21,363 nucleotides of DNA from a virus, in the IMG/VR virus record IMGVR_UViG_3300024516_000008, positions 1 to 21,363 of that record. One strand, given 5' to 3'. A program made the position numbers and the translations under genes. The stretch's first letter is position 1. Every line of letters begins with the position of its first letter. The notes under the pieces are model-generated. The model ran no database searches. It worked only from the letters and a program-made list of their open reading frames with translations, and was not told where the DNA came from. Below, in pieces: positions 6,854-15,602 of this stretch.

Positions 6854-8838
6854 TGTCTGAAACAGAATGGTCACCTTCCAGCTTAATTTCCCAAGCATTG
6901 GCTTCGGATCTAGACCCCGGTGTCTTTTCCCTCATCAATGAGGGCGACATTTCCAAGGCTCCTAACTTTTTAGATTTTTGCTTGAATAAGAAATTTCTGA
7001 ATGTTATTCCATATCCTAGACAAATCGAAGCGGGCTTGTCATTCTTCGAGGAATATTGTCCAGATTGTACAAATCCAGAATGGCTACATGGAAATGAGGA
7101 GAAAGTCTTAGATCTATTCGATCAACCAATCTCCGAAATCTTGGAAAACATCCAACTTTTAGAATTCGGCAGATGCCAGAAGTGCGGCAAAAACAAGAAT
7201 GATTTCGCTAAGAGCGGGCAATTTCACGCTCCTTACGAACTAGCTGGATGTGCGGGGCAGAGATCCGGTAAATCCGCCTTGGTTGCTATGATTGCCGCGT
7301 ATCACTTGCACCGGTATCTCGTAATCCCAGATCCTATTCGTTTCTTTGGACTTTTGCCCTCTTCCCAGCTCTATATGAGCATGACGGCTGTATCCGCGAT
7401 GCAGGCAGAAGCCCTGTTGTGGATTCCCTTCAAGGAATATGTAGATGAAGCTCCTTGGTTCCGGGAATATCATAATTTGCTACATGACACCGGAGAACGG
7501 CTCGGTACTGAGCTGATGCATAGACCAAAAACTTTCTTGGTATACAAACACAAGCGCATTGCCTGCATGTATGAAGCTCCCAACAAGCGGCGTCTTCGAG
7601 GTAAAACCAGATTCTTCACAGCAATCGACGAGATCGGATGGATGGAAGCGGACGCTACGAAGCAATCTGTGACTCTATCTGCCGACGAAATTTCGGCGGC
7701 GCTCGATAACTCTCTGCGCACGTTGAGATCAAAAGCTGAAAAGAAGCGTCTCGCTGGAATGTGGAATTGCCCGGATGGCATTGCATGCAATATTTCAAGT
7801 CCTTCCGCCAAAGATGACAAGATCATGCGTAATGTTCGCTCTGCCCGCACAAACAAGCGCATTTATGCCTATCACTATCCTACTTGGGAAGCCAATCCTG
7901 AAATCAGTCGAGAAAGTTTACAACCAGAATATGACAAAAGTAGGATGGTAGCTGAGCGAGACTTTGGTGCTATTCCACCTCTCGCTAATGATCCATTCAT
8001 TGACAACCCTAACTGTATTGATTTGATGATCCGAGAAGCCCATAAGCACAATCTGATACAGGTAAAAATTGAATACGATACTGACGAATTTGGCAACATC
8101 ACCAAATATGCCAAAGTCAATGTCCCCATGATTGACAAGCGAAAGCCGCGAATGCTTCTTTGTGATGCTGGCGAGAAAAGGAATCATTTCGCGGTGATGC
8201 TAATGACCTGGGATTCAAAGATGAATCGAGCACGGGTAGACTACGTATTCGATGTGAGCCCGGAAGAGGGAATTCCTATCAATTTTGCGCTGATGTGGGA
8301 ACATTGCTTCCGACCGCTGTGTGAGGGCCTTCTCATCCGTCACATGTTCTCTGATACATGGAATAGCACCGAACTAGTTCAGCGCCTCCGACAATTCAAA
8401 GTGATTTCCGAGCAAGTTACTCTAAAGTTCGCAGATTTCGTGGAAGTAGCCGCTCGTCTGGGAGCTGGGGAACTGATTCTCCCGAAACCGGAGCTACCTA
8501 TCGAAGAACTTCGCCTAACCTACGAAAATCCCACAGAATATGTAAAGGGTAAACCCGTTCTATCGCTGATTTTACAAATGCTGACTGTCCGGCAGGTGGG
8601 GCGCAGAATTACCAAACCTATAAATGGCGACGATGATATGTTCCGGGCTTTGTGTCTGGGTATGTCTCAGATCGTCCGCCCAGAGCTAAAAAGGATATAT
8701 GCGGTAGACGCGGCTGGAGGGTCAGCGGGTAATCTTGGGGTTATCTTCTCTAAGAGCGCCGGATCTGCCGTAATTGACCAAAATAAGACGACTAACAGTG
8801 CGGTTTTGAAGACAGTTAAGGGCTACCGGGGCCATTAG
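6853..8838 (+). CDS. terL: Terminase large subunit (packaging ATPase and nuclease)
   Basis: This 661-aa protein is the motor that pumps DNA into the prohead and cuts it. Residues 132-141 hold a Walker A motif (AGQRSGKS, Lys140). The Walker B is FFTAIDE, with Asp259 and Glu260. The RNase H-like nuclease has Asp438 (MLLCDAGEK), Asp501 (MFSDTWNS) and the acidic NGDDDMF at 592-597. Before the ATPase core, CPDC (69-72) and CQKC (108-111) form a likely zinc-binding insertion that short terminases lack. Length is usual for large myovirus terminases. The ATG overlaps the preceding stop. The 102-aa zinc protein follows after 11 bases, and the portal comes next. Confidence 0.95.
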   Translation: MSETEWSPSSLISQALASDLDPGVFSLINEGDISKAPNFLDFCLNKKFLNVIPYPRQIEAGLSFFEEYCPDCTNPEWLHGNEEKVLDLFDQPISEILENIQLLEFGRCQKCGKNKNDFAKSGQFHAPYELAGCAGQRSGKSALVAMIAAYHLHRYLVIPDPIRFFGLLPSSQLYMSMTAVSAMQAEALLWIPFKEYVDEAPWFREYHNLLHDTGERLGTELMHRPKTFLVYKHKRIACMYEAPNKRRLRGKTRFFTAIDEIGWMEADATKQSVTLSADEISAALDNSLRTLRSKAEKKRLAGMWNCPDGIACNISSPSAKDDKIMRNVRSARTNKRIYAYHYPTWEANPEISRESLQPEYDKSRMVAERDFGAIPPLANDPFIDNPNCIDLMIREAHKHNLIQVKIEYDTDEFGNITKYAKVNVPMIDKRKPRMLLCDAGEKRNHFAVMLMTWDSKMNRARVDYVFDVSPEEGIPINFALMWEHCFRPLCEGLLIRHMFSDTWNSTELVQRLRQFKVISEQVTLKFADFVEVAARLGAGELILPKPELPIEELRLTYENPTEYVKGKPVLSLILQMLTVRQVGRRITKPINGDDDMFRALCLGMSQIVRPELKRIYAVDAAGGSAGNLGVIFSKSAGSAVIDQNKTTNSAVLKTVKGYRGH

Positions 8839-8849
8839 AGGGGATTTCT

Positions 8850-9158
8850 ATGGATATCGTGTCAAAGGTAGTCGAAAGACTAAAGTTGTCAAAGGAAGCC
8901 GCCACCAAGCTCCGCAGTACGGCCAGTCTGGCCGGGGCAGAGTCGGAACAGCAGGTAGAGGCGGTACTAGCGGGTATTCAGAGAGGCGAGAAAAACGTTG
9001 CTAATGCTAGACAGGCACTTTCTGTCACGGTTGATTATCCGCAAAGAGTTGATGAATGCCCTGTTTGTTTTGCCCACATGCAGCCTGTGACTCTGGCGGG
9101 ACATAGAGAAGCATTTTTCTGCCCTATTCATAACGTTGTCATGCCTTCAATCGAGTAA
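8850..9158 (+). CDS. Small zinc-binding protein between terminase and portal
   Basis: This is a 102-aa protein. Residues 1-60 are helical and polar. The C-terminal 40 residues carry CPVC (70-73), a His at 85 and CPIH (91-94), which should fold as a zinc ribbon of CxxC...CxxH type. AGGGG lies 6 bases before the ATG, a good start. The helical arm plus zinc ribbon could bind DNA or the terminase, but I do not recognise a family. Its location between terL and portal makes a packaging accessory likely by context only. Confidence 0.75.
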   Translation: MDIVSKVVERLKLSKEAATKLRSTASLAGAESEQQVEAVLAGIQRGEKNVANARQALSVTVDYPQRVDECPVCFAHMQPVTLAGHREAFFCPIHNVVMPSIE

Positions 9159-9163
9159 ATCCT

Positions 9164-11218
9164 ATGTTCTTCAAATTTGGAAAGCAACGAACCGGAAGCG
9201 CCTACAACCTCCATCGAAACAATAGATCGAAAATAGGAAAAACGGTTACAACCAAAACGGTTACAGCTAGCTTAGGTAGCAGCGGTACTGGCGGCAGCGG
9301 TGGAGGAGGCAGTGGGTTTTCTGGAAGTGGCACAGGAGCCAATACTTTTGGGGGCCAATACAACGTATCTAGGTTTAATCCAGTCCATGACCATCTAGAA
9401 ATCGGGTCGATCATTGAAGATTGGATGCCTCGCGATCAAGCGGGCCTAAGTCAACTATGGCGATTGATCTATCTACGGGATGCTATTGTCGGACCTGCCG
9501 TCGATTTATACAGCAATCTACCCTATAGTGAATGTCGTCTGAGCGGCATAGAAGATCCAGCCATCATGCGTGTGTATCAGGACACAATGGAGAGACTTGA
9601 TATAGTCACTATGATGCCTGAGCTAGTTCGAGAGTTTCTGATGATTGGGCGTTTTTGTGCTTCTCTGATCTTTGACGGAAAGCTTGGCACCTTTACAGAT
9701 TGGACAGTCCACGACCCGGACTTTCTTCGAATTGAGCCAATCCCCGTTCGTGGGATAGACCCAAAGATAGACTTAATTGCCTCCCCCGCTCTAAAGAATT
9801 TTCTTCATTCCCAAGATGAACGAGATTTAGCAGTAAAGGATGGGCTTCCTCCAGAATATTTCGAGGAGTTTGAGAAGCATGGTACCTACAAGCTAAACCC
9901 TCTCAGTACCATATTTGTGCCTAGAAGGGCAAATCCTTACGATTACGTTGGCACTTCTTTTCTGACCCGAATCGTGAGCTTCTGGGCATTGGAGAAGTCC
10001 TTGGTCGAGAGCACTGTGACCAATGCGCGCAGGCGCACGAGAGCTATTACTCACGTCAAGGCAGGTATCGAAAACGTCTGGGAGCCTACAGAGGAAGAGC
10101 TAGAGGCAATTTCAGGCTTGTTCATCCAAGCTGACGAAGATCCCGTGGGAGCAGTAGTTACCACTCGAACAGGCGTGGAAACTTCCGAAGTAAAGTCAGG
10201 GGCCGACTTCTGGAAACTGTCGGACGAGTGGGCATTCCTGACTGAAGGTAAGATGAGAGCCCTCGGTATCTCTGACGCTTTCCTCAGTGGAGATGCCACC
10301 TACAATAACATGGAGACGGCTCTGTCAGTCTTTATGGAGACCCTCCGTACTCTCCGTGCCTACATGGATCGGAGAGTTTTCTACGAAAAGATCTTTGCCA
10401 CTCTAGCTCGGGTTCATGGATTCATCAAACCAGATGCGAGGAGCAAAGGTCCCGGTATGCTTAGTCGTACCCTAGACTATCGAAAAGCGATGAAGATTCC
10501 CCGGGAAGACCTTCTCATGCCCAAGATAGTGTGGGATAAGAAACTTCAACCAGAGGGGGATATGAACTTCCTTGAGATGTTGCGTACTGCCGATGAGGCA
10601 GGCGTACCTGTCACTTTGAAGCAATGGGCCACTGGAGCCGGTCTCAATCTAGAAGAAATGATGGAGGAGCTAGAAGAAGATTCTACGTACAGGAAGAAGA
10701 TCGGTGAGTGGCGCAAGCAATTCACTGGCGATGCTGCTATGGAGCAAGAGGTAATGTCCGGGGAGGGCTTGCGAGCTATTCCAGTCTGGGATAGAAACAA
10801 TAATTTCGTATCTCTCTCTTCCACAGAAGCACTTGATGTTCTGGAGCATTTCCTTGGTTCCAAGGAGAATATGTTGAAGTTGACCAGTTCAAATGAAACG
10901 ATGCGCATTGTCAGTTCTTTGCTGGATGGGGATGCTATTAAGACTGAGCTAATGGCTTACCTTCTGAGACGCCTGGGAGTTAACACTCCTCTGCCTATTC
11001 CAGAGAGAACCATTGCGGCCATTTCGGAGCACGTCACCAAGATCGGGTCAGAAACGGACTCTGGAGTAGTGAAGAAAGCCGTCATGAATGAATTCCAAAT
11101 CCTAGCAAGAATCACATCTTCGGGGATTTCAAATGACCGAAAACTGGCTCTTGTGAAGGGAGCAGCCAAGCATCAGGATATGAGTGCCTTTACTCCTAAG
11201 GCTGTCACTGGGGTATAG
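9164..11218 (+). CDS. Portal protein
   Basis: This 684-aa protein lies two genes after terL and has the make-up of a phage portal, the dodecameric ring through which DNA enters and leaves the head. From about residue 90 it reads like the portal core: WRLIYLRDAIVGPAVDLYSN, then helices with the stretch LVREFLMIGRFCASLIFDG near residue 150 and a long mixed body with an acidic helical C-terminus. Residues 1-37 are basic, and 38-58 are a pure Gly/Ser/Thr linker, which is unusual for a portal. The ribosome binding site before the ATG is weak (only GAGTAAAT), so translation may depend on the upstream gene 5 bases away. The identification rests on overall pattern and position, not on one motif. Confidence 0.85.
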   Translation: MFFKFGKQRTGSAYNLHRNNRSKIGKTVTTKTVTASLGSSGTGGSGGGGSGFSGSGTGANTFGGQYNVSRFNPVHDHLEIGSIIEDWMPRDQAGLSQLWRLIYLRDAIVGPAVDLYSNLPYSECRLSGIEDPAIMRVYQDTMERLDIVTMMPELVREFLMIGRFCASLIFDGKLGTFTDWTVHDPDFLRIEPIPVRGIDPKIDLIASPALKNFLHSQDERDLAVKDGLPPEYFEEFEKHGTYKLNPLSTIFVPRRANPYDYVGTSFLTRIVSFWALEKSLVESTVTNARRRTRAITHVKAGIENVWEPTEEELEAISGLFIQADEDPVGAVVTTRTGVETSEVKSGADFWKLSDEWAFLTEGKMRALGISDAFLSGDATYNNMETALSVFMETLRTLRAYMDRRVFYEKIFATLARVHGFIKPDARSKGPGMLSRTLDYRKAMKIPREDLLMPKIVWDKKLQPEGDMNFLEMLRTADEAGVPVTLKQWATGAGLNLEEMMEELEEDSTYRKKIGEWRKQFTGDAAMEQEVMSGEGLRAIPVWDRNNNFVSLSSTEALDVLEHFLGSKENMLKLTSSNETMRIVSSLLDGDAIKTELMAYLLRRLGVNTPLPIPERTIAAISEHVTKIGSETDSGVVKKAVMNEFQILARITSSGISNDRKLALVKGAAKHQDMSAFTPKAVTGV

Positions 11219-11219
11219 C

Positions 11220-12203
11220 GTGCATCAGGGAATGCCACATAAGTACCAATTTTCCAACATAGCGCCAGAATTGAGCGTTGCCATGTTCGAGAATCATTGG
11301 AAACTATACGAGGGATATGTCCTGAAGCTAAATGAGACTATGAAGCAGTTGTCAAATCCTTATGACCCCGAGTTAGTAAGGAAGGCCAGCCCTGCTTCGG
11401 GAAAACTTCGTGAGCTGGAGACAGCTAAATCCTTTTTGAATAATGCTGTTTTGCTGCATGAGCTGTTTTTTGAGAATGTCATTTTACCGGATAACAGTGC
11501 TCCGATGGCTCCTGGCCCTCAAACAATGTCGCTTATTCAGCGAGATTTTCCTCACGTAAAGGCTTCCGATTTTTGGGACACTATCATCAAACCAACGTCT
11601 AAGGCTGCTCGTGGATGGTGCATTGTGGGAGTTAATATGCTCCAATCTAATATGGATGTCGCCATGCTAGATTCCCATGAGGGCATAATTCCGCTTGGTT
11701 TGTATCCTGTGCTTATCATTGATATGTACGAACACTCCTATTCTGAGCAATATGGCATTGATAGAGGCACTTACTTGGATCATCTGAAGCGCAGCATTAA
11801 CTGGTCCATTGTCGAGCATAGGCTTGCTACTGTCATGAGTGCATCGGAAATGATGCGAATCTCCATACCAGAAGAGGCAGAGGAATACATTCGGCAGCAA
11901 TTTACGGATAAGTCCGACATAGAATTCGGCTTCCCAGATGAGGACGACTTTCCAGATCCGCAACCTGAGAGCACCGGTTTGGACCATAGAAACGAGTTGT
12001 CTATACAACCAAATCCTAGGGCACACAGTGCGGTAGAAGATAAGGTAACTAAAGCCGATCTAGAAGATGCTTATAACCAGATCACGCATCTATCCCGAGT
12101 CTCTTTTAGTTCAACAGATGACATGTTTGACAAAGTAGTGAGAGGCAGAAGCCCAAGATTCCGAGATGAACTATGGGCTATGATGCAAGAGGGTCCTGAG
12201 TAA
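11220..12203 (+). CDS. Fe/Mn superoxide dismutase-like protein with C-terminal extension
   Basis: Counted from the ATG at 11232 (323 aa), residues 5-200 follow the Fe/Mn superoxide dismutase fold in order. An N-terminal helix reads MFENHWKLYEGYV. Helix NNAVLLHELFF carries the second metal ligand, His76. RGW occurs at 128-130. SHEG lies at 148-151, where archaeal and mycobacterial enzymes have an active-site His. PVLIIDMYEHSYSEQY supplies the last two ligands, Asp164 and His168, and SINWSIVEHR closes the domain. The first ligand is doubtful: His22 is 7 rather than 8 residues before the Tyr, and Asn21 sits in its place. A polar 120-residue tail has no counterpart in the enzyme family. The start may be GTG 11220, with GGGG 6 bases upstream, or ATG 11232. 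The product may be an active enzyme or a structural protein using the fold. Confidence 0.8.
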   Translation: MHQGMPHKYQFSNIAPELSVAMFENHWKLYEGYVLKLNETMKQLSNPYDPELVRKASPASGKLRELETAKSFLNNAVLLHELFFENVILPDNSAPMAPGPQTMSLIQRDFPHVKASDFWDTIIKPTSKAARGWCIVGVNMLQSNMDVAMLDSHEGIIPLGLYPVLIIDMYEHSYSEQYGIDRGTYLDHLKRSINWSIVEHRLATVMSASEMMRISIPEEAEEYIRQQFTDKSDIEFGFPDEDDFPDPQPESTGLDHRNELSIQPNPRAHSAVEDKVTKADLEDAYNQITHLSRVSFSSTDDMFDKVVRGRSPRFRDELWAMMQEGPE

Positions 12204-13144
12204 TGAGCTTTCAAAAAATCAATCAACTTGCGGGCGCAGCTATCGTTCATGGCTTTGTTGACGAGATCGTCGAATTAAATGAAGTCCTGGCTTTTGATCT
12301 CAGATTCAATCTACGCCATCCAAAAATCCAGGCTATCTACATGCTGGAAACTCCCATCAACGGGTGCCATTTTGAAGTTGTCAAGAGAGACGGCAGTAGG
12401 CATCATGTTGGCGGAGATATAGCTGGCAGAATTCTAGGCGAGGAAAAGGCGTATATGTCTAACCTTGAGCAGATTGCTACTCAGGCCAAGGAGCAAGCTG
12501 GGCTCATTAAGCAATTCTGTCGCAAATGTGATCTGTTCAGCAAGATCTATCCCGAGGAGTATCAGGAGCAGCAGCTCAAGGATCGCCAGAAGGCTATGGA
12601 AGAAGATTACCTCAACCGAGCTGGCGGCGTCATGTCACGTCTTGCAAATGCTGATAAGACACTTGCTGATGAACCCCCCAAGGTCTCTTTGCCAGCCGCG
12701 AATCCTATCTCTGCGGCTGTTTCTAGTCGAATTCGGGCCAAACTGCGAACAAACTGCGAAATCCAGTATGCAGTGGCCCAGGGGCATCTCCCAAGTTGGA
12801 TCGAGTTTCTGCGCGACAAGAGCGGCCAAGTTCTGGGAGAGAAGGAAATTTGGACCGAAACAGACCCGACCGGAGTCCTGCGTTTTGAAGCTAGGGGAGG
12901 TAAAATCATCCTCAGTCGAGACGGAACGGAGGTAGGAGCATGGGATTCCTATGAATCCGCTCACAAATTCCTCCGTTTGGGGGCAAATTCGCTTCCCAAT
13001 CCTGTTCTTCCGCTAACCAAAAATTCCTACGAGAGAACTGTTGAAGCCATACCTGCTGATGAGGCACTGTTGAGACCTACTATTCGGGCTCAGGTAACAG
13101 CTAGCATCTGTGATCCTAAGCTATGGGATTTCCTAAACGAATAG
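12203..13144 (+). CDS. Hypothetical protein of the capsid assembly module
   Basis: This 313-aa protein is not recognised. Its start overlaps the previous stop (TAATG), so it is coupled to the dismutase-like gene. The N-terminal 75 residues look like a mixed alpha/beta unit. Residues 80-150 are a charged, probably coiled-coil helix with one CRKC at about 106-109. Residues 185-300 form a second, beta-containing unit. A single CxxC could bind metal only as a dimer or with more distant residues. It is followed after 39 bases by the protease gene. The position between portal and protease suggests a head protein, but nothing in the sequence names it. Confidence 0.7.
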   Translation: MSFQKINQLAGAAIVHGFVDEIVELNEVLAFDLRFNLRHPKIQAIYMLETPINGCHFEVVKRDGSRHHVGGDIAGRILGEEKAYMSNLEQIATQAKEQAGLIKQFCRKCDLFSKIYPEEYQEQQLKDRQKAMEEDYLNRAGGVMSRLANADKTLADEPPKVSLPAANPISAAVSSRIRAKLRTNCEIQYAVAQGHLPSWIEFLRDKSGQVLGEKEIWTETDPTGVLRFEARGGKIILSRDGTEVGAWDSYESAHKFLRLGANSLPNPVLPLTKNSYERTVEAIPADEALLRPTIRAQVTASICDPKLWDFLNE

Positions 13145-13183
13145 TCATTATCTCTCAGATAGGCCAATTCAGGAGGGAAAACG

Positions 13184-13909
13184 GTGCCTCATAAGGTCTA
13201 TGGATCTGTTGCCAGATCAGCTCACGTCATAGAAGCGAGCAAACACAGCTACGGGTACACGCGCAACAAGACTAAGGCAAGCATTCTTGAAACAAAGAGT
13301 GCTTTCTCGGACTATAAGCGCGATATTGATGTGTCTTGGCTGGCGGCTGCGGCCGAGACCTATCAGATCAGCCCGGACATCCGTGACTACATCATCGTAG
13401 ATATTCCCTCCGTCACGGTAGATATCCCTAATCGAAATTTGCAGTCTTTTCCCTATGAAGAAGTATCTTTTTTCGATAACATGCAGGGTAGCCTAGTCTA
13501 TCAAACATTCAACGGCCGACCTACACATGTTGACCACCAGAATCAAAATCCCCTGGAGGCTAAGGGCACTCATTTTGATTCAACTCTTCAGTTTGTACCT
13601 GCCTACAATGTCTGGAAGATCAGAACTCTAGCGGGTTTTGATCGAACCAAGGATACCAAGCTCGCTGCCGATATCTTGAGCGGCCGTAGAAATGGGTATT
13701 CTATGGGCGCGCTAGTTCAGAATTTTGTTTGTTCTAACTGCGGCCAGGTAGAGGTAATCAAGAATCCTTGCCGTTGCATGGCTATGGGCAAGGGATCTAT
13801 AGTAGACGGCAGACTTGTATACCAGATATGCGCTGGTGTTCAATTCTTCGAGCAGTCTTCCGTTGAAGACCCGGCAGATCCTACGGCTCTGTCGAATGCG
13901 GTGTACTAA
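13184..13909 (+). CDS. Prohead (capsid maturation) protease
   Basis: This 241-aa protein has the pattern of phage head-maturation serine proteases of the T4 gp21/HK97 type. The likely catalytic His lies in GRPTHVDHQNQNPLEAKG (His115 or His118) and the Ser in GYSMG (Ser173). The closing segment FFEQSSVEDPADPTAL near residues 221-236 is typical of the family. After the Ser, CSNC (183-186) and CRC (196-198) give a probable zinc site, as in many proteases of large phages. The start is GTG at 13184 with an excellent AGGAGGGA site at 13171-13178. It would cut scaffold, capsid and other head proteins after assembly. Its stop overlaps the next start. Confidence 0.88.
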   Translation: MPHKVYGSVARSAHVIEASKHSYGYTRNKTKASILETKSAFSDYKRDIDVSWLAAAAETYQISPDIRDYIIVDIPSVTVDIPNRNLQSFPYEEVSFFDNMQGSLVYQTFNGRPTHVDHQNQNPLEAKGTHFDSTLQFVPAYNVWKIRTLAGFDRTKDTKLAADILSGRRNGYSMGALVQNFVCSNCGQVEVIKNPCRCMAMGKGSIVDGRLVYQICAGVQFFEQSSVEDPADPTALSNAVY

Positions 13910-15558
13910 TGCCCTGGAAGAGCAAAAAGCAGCAGCGTTGGGGCCACGGCAAGGGCGGCAAGAAGGCTGGATTTTCCACAGAGAAAATTGAGGAATGGGA
14001 TGACAAGACGAATTTCGAATCTCTTCCTGAGGAAGCATTGATTGACGAGGCCGCTACTAAGGATGACGTAAAGAGCCTGAAAAAGCTATCCAGAGAGCAC
14101 AACATGGGAATGCGCTCTGGAGGATTCCATAGTCCTCCAAAGGGCAAGAAACAATATACTCGAAAAGAGAAGCACAAGGAACAATCAAAGAGCGAGTCAC
14201 TAACGCCCACTGATGAGACGTATCGCCGGTACAGCTTCCCCATCGCAAAGCTGGTTGCGGGTCTGAACTGGTCTACATGGGAGCAAGAAACTCATAGCGA
14301 AGAAGGCTACGTGCCTGCTTGGGGTTTCCATTCCGTGGTGGACAGAGGTGTAGACCCACACGAAAAGCATGAGGGTGCTAGGAAGATAGAGCAGGCCCCT
14401 AGCCCGCTCCCGGCGTCTGGATCGGGGACGAAGCTGCATAAAGCCTATGCCCTAAACTGGGCTACAGAGGGCCGTCCCTGCGGAGATGAGGAAAAGTACC
14501 CGGAGAAATGTGGTCCCGGGGAGGGTCCCGAAGATACAGAGCCGGACTATCCCGACGTATCCACTCCAGAGAAAAAGCGAGCATGGGACGAATCCGTTGA
14601 CCGATATGTAGGCGGACCAGAACAAGGGGAACCCTCATCCCCAGAAGAAGAGGCGACACAGCGATACCAGTTCGGGATGCTCTCAAGCCACTTAACTCAA
14701 TATGACCAACGTTTGGCAAAAAGAGAAAGCCACCCCAATATTTATCGTATTGGTCATTTTCTGAAGGCTGCTCAGGATATGGAAAAGGCCGTAAAAAGTG
14801 GGCAAGATATGGAGAGCGCATTTGCTGATTCATTCACGCCCTCCGGCCCAATGGAAACGATAGCGAAGAAACTGGGACTAGGGATGGCAGTACAGAGAGG
14901 CGAGTGGGTGAAAGCAGATCCTCCTAATCCAGACGCCCATCCCCGCGACCGATGGAAGAAGCCACGACAGAAGGCAGCACCAGAGGGCGGTGCTCAGCGT
15001 TCAGATCTGGATATAGAGAAAAATCAGATGATGATGGACCCTAATCTCCACCCGCAAGAGCGCGAGGACTATCTGAAGAATTATGAGCAAGAGAAGAGCC
15101 GACTTGGCGGACAGGTCTGGTCCTCAACTCTGAATTGGGAAGTCCTTGCCTACGGCCACGGTGGATATCACTACAATCCGCACGTTTCTAAGCCTGTTGC
15201 TTTAGAGCCGATTGGTGAAGAAGGTGGCTATCATTACTTCGGGCCGCCGCCCGACGGTGGGTTCTCCTACGGGCTCTATACAGACGGAACTAATACCATT
15301 GCAGCTCAAAGAGCAGCCCAAGTGTACAGTCCAATCACCGGCGCTCCCATGAAATACGCCGGAGATGCTTCCTACGACTTGGTAAAACAGGCACTTTCTG
15401 GCTCTAAGTTCCCGAATTTACTGCATTCTTGCGGTTCTTGTGCCTATGCCTACGTAACTTCCGCAGATTACTTGAAAAATCTGAATTGTCCTGCTTGTGG
15501 CTCAACTTCCGAGTATGGAAATGCTATGATGCGAGGACGAAGAGCAGCAAAAAAGTAG
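13909..15558 (+). CDS. Large hypothetical protein with C-terminal zinc ribbon, probable head protein
   Basis: This 549-aa protein has no recognised family over its length. The N-terminus, KSKKQQRWGH followed at residues 30-41 by W...TNFESLPE, matches a short motif seen at the ends of many small phage proteins (SKxQQRxM ... SLPE). Residues 66-105 and 200-250 are polar and likely disordered. LNW occurs three times, at 119-121, 182-184 and 408-410, each after a short hydrophobic run. Residues 508-511 (CGSC) and 527-530 (CPAC) form a zinc ribbon. It lies between the protease and the scaffold-position gene, so an internal head protein or protease substrate is plausible. It starts at a TAATG overlap with the protease gene. 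Confidence 0.7.
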   Translation: MPWKSKKQQRWGHGKGGKKAGFSTEKIEEWDDKTNFESLPEEALIDEAATKDDVKSLKKLSREHNMGMRSGGFHSPPKGKKQYTRKEKHKEQSKSESLTPTDETYRRYSFPIAKLVAGLNWSTWEQETHSEEGYVPAWGFHSVVDRGVDPHEKHEGARKIEQAPSPLPASGSGTKLHKAYALNWATEGRPCGDEEKYPEKCGPGEGPEDTEPDYPDVSTPEKKRAWDESVDRYVGGPEQGEPSSPEEEATQRYQFGMLSSHLTQYDQRLAKRESHPNIYRIGHFLKAAQDMEKAVKSGQDMESAFADSFTPSGPMETIAKKLGLGMAVQRGEWVKADPPNPDAHPRDRWKKPRQKAAPEGGAQRSDLDIEKNQMMMDPNLHPQEREDYLKNYEQEKSRLGGQVWSSTLNWEVLAYGHGGYHYNPHVSKPVALEPIGEEGGYHYFGPPPDGGFSYGLYTDGTNTIAAQRAAQVYSPITGAPMKYAGDASYDLVKQALSGSKFPNLLHSCGSCAYAYVTSADYLKNLNCPACGSTSEYGNAMMRGRRAAKK

Positions 15559-15602
15559 GCTTCATTTAGTCTATAAGGTGTTATTTATCAAATAGCAGCA
15601 AA

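Noticed and set aside
12465-12935. 156-codon plus-strand open frame in another frame
   Set aside because: It lies wholly inside the 313-aa gene, which has the coupled start; the alternative is Arg/Ser-rich and random-like.
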